Positions 55,348 to 64,000 of a DNA stretch of 64,000 bases are shown one piece after another. Each line of letters opens with the position of its first letter. Positions within the stretch are counted from its first letter, which is position 1. The notes below the pieces were generated by a model that worked only from the letters and a program-made list of their open reading frames with translations, was not told the DNA's origin and did not search any database. Source of the DNA: Scilla litardierei (lineage: Eukaryota; Streptophyta; Magnoliopsida; Asparagales; Asparagaceae); NCBI GenBank assembly GCA_030789695.1, contig CM061141.1, positions 280,619,871-280,683,870 on the forward strand. Direction: 5' to 3'. A program made the translations under genes and the position numbers.

Positions 55348-58345
55348 TGTAACGACCTGTTTTTAACGTTACTATTATCTGTATTTCTCTCGTGTATTAT
55401 TCTTTCGTATCCGTAGCTTGACGTTTCTGTCCCCGGACTCGTACCCGTACCTTACCACTTCAATTTTTTCATACTTATTGTTATTATTATCATTATCCTT
55501 TCTAAAATTATTTTAAATTGTCTTTTCTTAAAATTATGTTTTAAATCTCCCAATTCAAAATCTAAATTCAAAATTTAAATTTTTAAATGTTTGAATGACT
55601 TCCCATTTAAAAATCCTATTTAAACCTAGTATTAATTGACTTGATTAGTTTCAATTCCTTTGTTTAAACCTATTAAAACCTATTAATGAAATTTCAAATC
55701 ACTTCCGATTTCAACCTAGCCTCTTTTTCTACCCCTTGGCCGAACAGCTTAGACCCATGCTCAAACTTTAGCTAACCTAATCATCTAGCTATTTTTAACC
55801 TATCAGGCCGCACACAGCTAGGCTACTCACGCAGCCCTAGGCCATATCCTCTCGTACAAACCCATGCCCTGTCACCTAAAAACACAAGCCTTCATACTTC
55901 CTTTACACCTAACCGCAATCTCTAGGCTAATCTACAGTTCCCTACAATTATAAAACCCATACTACATATTTTATTAACCCTAGAACCCATACTCCCTTCG
56001 ATCAAAGCCATGTCCTCTCCTAAACCCTAGCACGCCTTGCCGCAAAATGCAGCCGCAGGCCTCTCTCCACCGTACACTTCCGAAACCCTCACCCTACCGC
56101 CGGTGAATCATCTCCGAGCCCGTGCCCTTCTCTTCCCCCACCTTCCAGCAGCACTCCCTCTCCCTCTCACTTCCGTCGACGGCCAGAACCCGTGCACCAT
56201 CTCCCCGAAGCCTCCGCCGTAGCCCCTCCACCCTTCCGACGTCCCGCACGACCAGCCTCCGCCCTGTCGACTTGTGCCTTCCCCGCTCACACCCTCTGTC
56301 ACACAGCTCTCCGCCTCCGAGCACCCAGTCACCTCCGCCTTGCCCTTGCTCTCTTCGAAGCCCAGTCCTTCTGACCTCAGACCCGCCGCCTTCTCCGAGC
56401 CTTCCTCCGGTGACAGGCCCATATGAACCCCGTCGACGCCGCCTCTTTCCTCTTCAGACCCGAAGAACTCCTCCCCTGTTTCTCCCTCACCTCGCTGAAC
56501 CAACGACAGCTTCCGCCATCGCTGCACAACACCCTCGCAACTCCCTTCGTCGTGTCTCTCTCCGACCTCCTCGACAACCCCCAACAACCGACGTCCGCCT
56601 CTCTCATCGCCCAGCATCACACGTGTACCTCTCCTCTTCTCCTTCGCCATCACAAACCACCACGGCCCAGATCCGACGCCGTGAGGCTGCGCACACGTCT
56701 CCAAGCCTCAGATCTGACGTCGACAACCCCGGGGATCCGTTGTAAATCTTCACTACTACCTACGGAGTCCCCAGACGCCGCTGTTTCGGAGTCGCACGTG
56801 TCACCCCGATCCATCGCAGCGTTCCGATCATCCTCGGCACAACCGGTTAGTAGATCTATCTCTGTACAACTCATAACCCACACCGTAAAGTAGAGAACCT
56901 AATAAAACTGGGTGATTAGACGTCGTAGGGGCTATTTGCAAATCTGTCCTGAACGAAAAACATCTATACTGATTTCATGTTTTGCCAAAACAGCGAACCA
57001 AACCCTCCGTAGCATAGTACTCGTCGAGACGATTCCAACGACACCAAGAACATCGAAAACAGGCAAGTATTTGATTTTATATGATTTTTCGAAGTTTCGA
57101 GACTTTTGCGCCATCTTTATGTATTGTTGTGTAACTCAAAAACTAGGCGTGAAATGACGTAAGAAATTGACACCGTAATGACCAGGACAAAATTTGGGAT
57201 CCAACGGTATATCATTTGATATACCTTAATTTTAAACAATTATGAGAAAAAATGTTTTCTGTAGCAAGACCGATGAAAACACGTGTTCGTTATTATTTTA
57301 AGATTGCCATAAAAATTGCTTAACCCACTTTTGCTGTGTAGAACTGTCACCATAATGTAATAATTTTGATAACACCAAATTTCTGCGAATCTGGACATGT
57401 TTAACAAATTTTGGACATCGTGAAAATCATGCGCCTCGAAGGCGGTATCGTGATATCGTGATGTCGTGTGAGTCGACTAGGCCGGCTCGTGCTCCGGCAA
57501 ACTTTTAGGTGGGATTAGGGTTGAGCGGCCACTGGGCGTATGAAGGGTACTCTCCTCAAGAGCACCACCCGACGCGGTGGGTTAGCGTCAATCACGGTAA
57601 GCCCCCGTGAGAGGAACGGCCTTCTCATCACGACCTAAAGGAGAGAACCCTAGATTAGATGTGAACTCTTGACATGGAAATTGCAACGCTAACTTTGGTC
57701 TCTTGGAAAATTGTCATGCTAATGAACTCAGAGGAAATCTTAACTTTAATCTTGCAACCGTCTAGAACTGCATGTTAGGGATGCTCGTTTCTGTTTCTAT
57801 AAAATTGTTAAATGTTAAATTGCTGCAGTCGTTTCTTTAAAATATTAAATGCTTCCCAATTTCATATCTGTCATATACTTGTCTTGGTTTGCTAATCTTT
57901 TCTTGCAGACCCCTTGCTGACATACATTCATGTTTGTGGATGTATGTCAGATTCTGAGCTTGAGTACCCAGAGGATCCGTTCGTGACGCCTGACTTAGAG
58001 AGCCAGAGTTTACCGTAGACGCCGAGCCGCTTTCTGCGGAAGACTAGAGCCCTTTTTCGTCACTACTTTGAGTTTTAGCTTTAGTACCTTGTAGTAGGAT
58101 TAGTGTCTAGCTATAGTTCTTTTTGGCCATGCTGAGGCCCAGTTGTCTTATTTCTTGTACGAACAATTCTGGAGGTGCTATTTTAATTTTATGAAATGTT
58201 TTCTGATTGTTCTGATGCGCAAATGCAAGAACCTCATCTGTGTTTTTATCACAGACGCTTATTGAACTCAAGCTTCACCGCTCCAGTTCTAGCGGACCGC
58301 GTAACGCTCTTACTTCAGGTGTCTTTTGGGAAGCGGGGCGTTACA
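55348..58345 (+). repeat. LARD right LTR
   Basis: TGTAACGACC to GGGCGTTACA, 2998 bp, colinear with the left LTR; TTATAAAA at 55948-55955. Confidence 0.88.
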
Positions 58346-58350
58346 ACTGG
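58346..58350. repeat. Target site duplication ACTGG, right copy
   Basis: Exact match to 49311-49315. Confidence 0.9.
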
Positions 58351-58383
58351 GAAGTGGAAATGACACAACAGCCCCTGCGTATT

Positions 58384-58570
58384 TAGTCGGTCACAGTTCA
58401 AGTGCTGACCGACTAGATTGCAATCTAGTCGGTCGGCCAGTGAACATGAACCGACTAAGTGCAAACAGTAACTGAAGCCAAAATTAGGACAAGAGTTAGT
58501 CGGTCTGCGTTCATTCACTGGCCGACTAGAACTGAATCTAGTCGGTCGGCCAATGAACATGAACCGACTA
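58384..58570 (-). repeat. ORF3-proximal hairpin array of Sirevirus-2
   Basis: Two long units at 58384-58456 and 58497-58570 with the TAGTCGGTC/GACCGACTA words. In the second, GTTCATT and GGCC in one spacer face GGCC and AATGAAC in the other. The LARD separates this array from ORF3. Confidence 0.85.
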
Positions 58571-58820
58571 AGAGAGTCCAAAAATTTGAAATGTCGAAAT
58601 TTTGAGTTTTCTCCTACGCGCACTTAGACGAAACATCTAAATACTCTCACACATCATTATACTACCCCATAAAACATCGAAAATCTTAAATACGACGTTC
58701 ATGAATAATTCGAGCATAAATTCCGAAAATTCAACCAAAAATCCAGAAAATCTTAACAAATCTAGCATGAGCATATATAAAGAAAATTATTATTATGCAA
58801 GATTATTGAAAATATGAATC

Positions 58821-61800
58821 CTAAATCTCGGATTCACCCATAATCCCCAATTCTCGACGTAACCGCACAAAGGAGTCTTCCTTGAGTGGTTTCGTGAAAA
58901 TATCGGCGATTTGCTTCTGGGTTTCAACGTACACTAAAATGATGTCCTTTTTAGCAACATGATCATCTAAGAAATGGTGACAGACATCTATGTGTTTAGA
59001 ACGGGAATGGTGTACCGGATTCTTAGAGAGACATATTGCACTTTGGTTATCCACCATGATAGGGCAAGTATCACAGTTTATACCAAAGTCTTTAAGAGTG
59101 TGTCTCATCCAAAGAACCTGAGCACACTCAGCACCGGCGGCAATATATTCCGCCTCGGTGGTTGAAAGTGATACGGAATTCTGCTTCTTGGAAAACCAAG
59201 AGACAAGAGAATTTCCTATAAAATGGCAATGCCACTAGTACTTTTCCTGTCGGATTTGCATCCCGCATAATCTGCGTCACTATATGAGATTAACTCATAT
59301 GTGCTAGACTTTGGATAATATAATCCGTAGTCGATGGTGTAACTTAAATAACGGAAAATACGTTTTACTGCTACTAAGTGAGATTCCTTAGGTTGAGACT
59401 GATAACGAGCACATACACATACGACAAACATAATATCGGGCATACTAGCAGTAAGATATAATAAACTACCTATCATACCTCGATATAGACGAATGTCTAC
59501 ATCTTTGTTGCCCGAATCTTTATCAAGATGTGTAGTAGTGTTCATTGGAGTCTTCTTGCCTGAGGCATTCTCCATTCCAAATCGCTTTAGCAACTCCACC
59601 GTGTACTTTATTTGGTGGATAAAGATCGCATCGTTCATTTGGCGAATTTGGAGACCTAAGAAATATTTGAGCTCACCCATGTGGCTCATCTCAAATTGTT
59701 TCTTCATAACATTAGAAAACTCTTCGCAAAGAATGAAGTTAGTAGCACCGAAAATGATATCATCAACATAAATTTGAACTAAAATAATATCATTATTCGT
59801 ATACTTAACAAATAATGTAGAATCAACTTCACCCATTTTAAAACCCAAATCCAAAAGAAAGTTCTTTAGGCGGTCATACCAAGCTCGAGGAGCTTGTCTC
59901 AAACCATAAAGTGCTTTCTTAAGTTTGAAAACGTGATTTGGAAATTTTTCATTTATAAAACCCGGAGGTTGAGAAACATAAACTTCCTCATCAACATCTC
60001 CGTTTAAAAACGCACTTTTTACATCCATTTGAAAGAGTTTAAAATCTTTATGGCATGCAAAAGATAACAATAACCTAATAGATTCTAATCTAGCTACCGG
60101 AGTAAAGGATTCTTCGAAATCTATACCTTCCTCTTGCCGGTAGCCTTGAGCTACTAACCGAGCTTTGTTCCGGACGACGATTTGGTTCTCGTCGGTCTTG
60201 TTCTTGAAAATCCACTTCGTTCATATAACGGTGTGGTTCTTCGAAGGCAATGAAACAAGCTCATAAACCTCATTCCTCTCAAATTGAATGAGTTCCTCCT
60301 CCATGGCTAAGATCCAAGCACTATCTTCGCACGCTTCGTTAATATTCTTTGGCTCTATTGAGGAGGCAAAGGCACAATGAGCGAAGTAGTTGACTTGAGA
60401 TCTCGTCTTGACACTATCAAGTATGTTGCCAATGACTTGCTCATGGGGATGGTCACGAACTGTATGAAGCCGTTTAGGAACTCCCTGATCACTAGGAACA
60501 TTCTCAAAAGATTCATCAGTAGGGTTAGTATCAATAGAATCAATAGACTTAGAATTACCAATAGAATCACATAAAACATCCATGGAGTCATCATCATTAG
60601 TAATTCTAGTAGGGACAAAACCTTCATTAAATGAAACATGAAGTGATTCCTCGATCGTTGAGGTTCGTTTGTTGTATATCCGGTAGGCTTTGCTACGGGA
60701 GGAATATCCAACAAATATCCCCTCATCGGATCTTGGATCAAATTTGTCCAAGCTACCATACGTGTTTTTAATAAAACATTTTGCGCCAAAAACTCGAAAA
60801 TGTTTAACTTGAAGCAATCTACCAAACAACAATTCATAACAAGTTTGTTTGGTGCCAGGCCTCAAAAGTATTCTATTAAACACATAGCAAGCTGTATGTA
60901 CCGCTTCCGCCCAAAATTGATGGCCAAGTTGGCTATCATCAAGCATAGTGCGAGCACATTCCACTAGCGTCCTATTCTTCCTCTCAACAACACCATTTTG
61001 AGGGGGTGCGCGAGTGAAAGAAAAGGTGTGAGTAATACCAACATCATCACAAAAATTTGAGAAAGACTCATTCTCATATTCCCCTCCATGATCACTACGA
61101 ATAGTGACAATGGTGGTTCCAATGAGATTTTGTACTTTCTTAACAAATATTGTGAAGTTTTCAAAAGCATCATTTTTATTACTTAAAGAAAATACCCAAG
61201 TAAATCTAGAAAATTCATCAACGATGACAAGTCCATATCGTGCATTTTCTAATGAAGCAACTCTAGTTGGCCCAAAAAGATCTAGATGTAAAAGCTCTAG
61301 AGGCCGCTTAGATGAAATGCTTTTCTTAGGTTTAAATGACGATTTAAGAAGCTTGCCTCGTTGACACGAGTCACAAAAGCTTTTCTTTTGAAAGACAAGC
61401 TTAAGAAATCCTTTAATAGAATTTAACTTGGAAAGCTTAAAAAGTGTTCCAAAGTTCACATGACCAAAACGTCGATGCCATAAGTGTTGTTCACTTGTGT
61501 TGGCAATGAGACATTGTTCATATGATTTTGGAAGATCTAATATATAAATATCCTTATGGCGTGTGCCAGAGAATAACACATTATTAGTATCTTTATTCAA
61601 AATATGACACATTCCTTTCGCAAAGCTAACTTTGTAACCTTTGTCACAAAGTTGGCTTATTGAAATAAGATTGTGGTTTAATCCTTTAACAATGTAAACA
61701 TCACTTATTAGTGGTTTAGAAGGATTACCTACTTTACCAACACCAATGATGGTTCCGCTCTCGTTGCCTCCAAAGACGACTCGGTTCCCATTTACAATGG

Positions 61801-61921
61801 GCACCACTCTGGAGAGCAATTGAGCATCACCCGTCAAGTGTTTTGAACACCCGCTATCGAGTATCCAATTATTCTTGGAGCTAAATTTGGATTTGTTGCT
61901 CCGTTTCTTTTTCTTGAGTAC
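58821..61921 (-). pseudogene. pol: Sirevirus-2 Pol, one stop and one frameshift
   Basis: Colinear with Sirevirus-1 pol. Opens at 61921 after a conserved TAG. Protease (DSGCSKH), zinc finger ([16 protein letters not shown]), integrase core ([25 protein letters not shown]), RT ([24 protein letters not shown]) and RNase H ([10 protein letters not shown]...KHIDVCHHF). TGA at about 60223-60221 interrupts the start of RT, and a one-base deletion near 59229 shifts the frame in RNase H. At both sites where Sirevirus-1 has TAA this copy has CAA. Confidence 0.88.
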
Positions 61922-61974
61922 CTAAAGATAGAAATATCATTCCATGGTACCCAAGGTCATTGGGTCCTAAAAGA

Positions 61975-64000
61975 TTAGACCTTTGGATGCCAAGTCCAAT
62001 TGGACTTAGACTTCCCAACATAATCATCATTATGCACTACATTCATAAAATAAGAATTCATGTAAGCTTGTTTTTCATGCATATTAGTGTTCTTCGGGCC
62101 CCAAATAGTGAATATTTTGGGAGCCCTATTCCTATTGGGAGCATGCATATGTTGTTGATTTCTACGTGATGCATGTCTTGGATATGCGTATGGCACATGA
62201 TGAAATGGTGGTGACATCATATGAAATGATGCATGATGGTAATCATTCATATGATAGTGATGTGGATGAACATATGCATGTGGAGGAACACGTGCGTGAG
62301 GGTGTCTCACTTGGTGTGCACGTGCTCATGGACGTGGTGCATAAAAATCATCATAATTGTGAATCGGTGGAGTAGGATGTGTGTTCCTACGTGGCATAGT
62401 ATTGGTGTACATAAATGCATGACCCTTCTTTGGAGGTCCACCCAAAGTGGTTTTCTTTCCAAACGAGGGTGTGTACGAAGTGGAAGCACCATTGGTAGAA
62501 GAACTACCAATGGAGTGTTTGCTCCCATTCGTTGAGGCATCGGAGTTGGCCTAACCAAGGTAGTAGACGATTTGGATGAATTTCCCATCTTATACCCCCA
62601 AGCCAATGTGATGATTGGCCAGAAGTAAGTCATTTAGGATATTATCCAAATGGTCCTTACCTTTATTGAATTTATTAATTCGGCCTAATGTGCACTCATA
62701 CTTCTCAGTGAGAGAATGCATGAAGCATCCAACGTGGACACTTGCGATGTGAGTACACAAACACGAGATTTGAGATTCTCATTCTCAATACTCAGAGTTG
62801 AGTTTCGAGAAATCAAGTCCGCCATCTCGCGTTCATCCGAGTTCTCAATATGAACATGCTCAAGTTGAGATTTGAGATTTACAATCTCATTTCTCAAGTC
62901 TTCAATAACGGTGTCGTTGTTGATGACGATAGGCTTAGGTGAGGTTTGAAGACTAGCTAGCTCATCTTTAGTCTTAGTATACCTATTAACCAATTTAGAA
63001 TACTTAGACCATATTTGCTCGATTTCTAATCTAATATCATCCATAGTTACCTCATCGCCTTCATCCTCGCTTTCATCGGAGGAGGATTCTTGATCATGTT
63101 CCTCTCTAGCCATAAAGCACATGTGTGCTTGCTCCACTTGCTCATCATCTGACTCTCCACTTGAGGAGTCCTCGTCGGAGTCGGTGAATGTGCCGACAAG
63201 CCCTTTCTTGTACCCTTTCTTGTACTTCTTTGACTTGTCAAACTTTGGCGCCTTCCATTTCTCCTTTTGTTTGTTTTGAGGACAATCTGCTTTCATGTGT
63301 CCTGGCTTGTTGCATTTAAAACACAAAGGAGCAGAGGCGTTAGAAGAACTAACTTTAGATTTGTTCTTGAAATTACCTTTCCGGAAGAATCGGTTGAACT
63401 TCTTTGCCATGGGGGCAATGGATTCTAAGTCCAACTCTTCTTCCGATTCTTCATCATCGGTAGATGTAGATGGAGCGGCCTTGAACGCAATTGCCTTTTT
63501 CTTTGGCTCGTCTTGCTTCAAGTAAGACTTCATCTTGTCCTGTAGCTTTAGTTTACTGTCCTTGCATACCTCATAAGACATAAAGGTACACATTAGTTGA
63601 ATGACAGTATATTTACTCATATCATTACCTTCCTCGATGGCGAAGGTACGCTTTTTCCAACAAGAAGGAAGTCCATCAATGATCTTTGAGACTTTGTCCT
63701 TTTGGGTGTAGGTCTTTCCAAGAGCCTCCAACTCATTGGTGATGTCAACGAAGCGAGCATAGTACTCCTTCATCTTCTCACCCTGTTGCATGTGAAATAA
63801 TTCGTAATATTTATTTACAACAACGAGTTTGGAGTCTCTTACCCTACTCGTTCCTTCATGCAAGATGAGGAGAGAGTTCCAGATTTGATATGCACTCTTA
63901 CATGTGCATATCTTGTTGAAGTCTTCGGGCTCCAAAGCACATTGCAAGGCATTCATTGCATTGGCATTGCTTACCTCCGCGGTGACCTCTGCGGTAGTCC
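61975..64000 (-). pseudogene. gag: Sirevirus-2 Gag, frameshifted, N-terminus beyond the window
   Basis: Homologous to the 747-codon Sirevirus-1 Gag. The open part at 63956-62685 has the UBN2 domain, zinc knuckle (CFKCNKPGHMKADC), the acidic Ser-rich patch and the start of the coiled coil. Frames change near 62690 and again before 62310. The His/Arg/Pro-rich tail is recognisable (62310-61975) and ends at the same stop position. About 80 N-terminal codons lie past 64000. Confidence 0.85.

Larger units (their letters stand above)
49316..58345. mobile_element. LARD-like non-autonomous LTR retrotransposon, 9.0 kb
   Basis: 3.0 kb LTRs (49316-52315 and 55348-58345) flank a 3.0 kb interior without any protein domain I can recognise. 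TSD ACTGG. LTR ends TGTAACGACC...GTTACA and the GGACGGAATGG...GGTGGGTAGGA tract before the right LTR resemble Tekay/Tat-type Gypsy elements and place the PPT on the left side of the right LTR, so the element probably reads on the plus strand. I see no standard iMet, Asp or Lys primer site after 52315. LTRs differ at scattered sites (a few percent by eye). Confidence 0.85.
43325..64000 (-). mobile_element. Sirevirus-2, older Sirevirus, runs out of the window
   Basis: 3' LTR 43325-45049, then on rising coordinates 3' UTR, ORF3, hairpin array, pol and gag, colinear with Sirevirus-1. The window ends inside gag, at the equivalent of 18783 in Sirevirus-1, so the 5' LTR is missing. A LINE and a LARD-like element are inserted in it. 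Gag, pol and ORF3 are all broken. The 5 bp before it read AAACA, a TSD candidate whose partner is outside. Confidence 0.9.

Overview
This window is plant nuclear DNA made almost wholly of nested retrotransposons. I see no host gene, tRNA or rRNA. The plant signs are Copia and Gypsy LTR elements with tRNA-iMet and tRNA-Asp primer sites, a Sirevirus-type polypurine tract (PPT) and third ORF, an Athila-type Gypsy with an ORF after pol, and a plant-type L1 LINE piece. I cannot name the species.

Layout. (1) 1-7263, plus strand: TR-GAG-1, a gag-only non-autonomous Copia-type element with 2.57 kb LTRs; the left LTR is cut by the window edge. It sits in (2) TR-GAG-2, minus strand: leader 7264-8216 and LTR 8217-8373 plus 20796-23248. 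That LTR is split by (3) Sirevirus-1, minus strand, 8374-20790: a complete 12.4 kb element with target site duplication (TSD) CATGA, LTRs about 99.5% identical, gag, pol and a third ORF (ORF3). (4) 23249-27047, minus strand: Athila-1, the 3' part of an Athila element with a broken ORF3. (5) 27048-40239, plus strand: Athila-2, with both LTRs, gag deleted, pol broken and an intact 692-codon ORF3. (6) 40240-43324, minus strand: Athila-3, a broken gag, primer site and partial LTR. (7) 43325 to beyond 64000, minus strand: Sirevirus-2, older and damaged, interrupted by (8) a 5'-truncated LINE with a (TG)n tail (45717 to about 47430) and (9) a 9.0 kb LARD-like element, 49316-58345, with 3.0 kb LTRs, a 3.0 kb non-coding interior and TSD ACTGG.

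The unexplained signal is not a gene. Three unrelated lineages carry arrays of inverted repeats in their LTRs, and two of them carry a second array upstream of ORF3. The Sireviruses have five long hairpins per LTR, about 113 bp apart, and two or three more before ORF3. Athila has many copies of a 14-bp palindrome in U3 and again before ORF3, each time followed by a TATA box. TR-GAG LTRs have GC-rich hairpins about 0.3 kb upstream of TATA. The Athila R/U5 region also holds five stem-loops sharing one 14-nt loop word; their stems differ from each other and between LTR copies yet stay complementary. Compensatory change of this kind suggests a maintained RNA or DNA structure.

The autonomous families supply Gag, protease, integrase, reverse transcriptase and RNase H. 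The ORF3 products of the Copia and Gypsy lineages look like members of one plant-transposon-protein/ATHILA-ORF1 superfamily. TR-GAG and LARD elements would depend on proteins made elsewhere.
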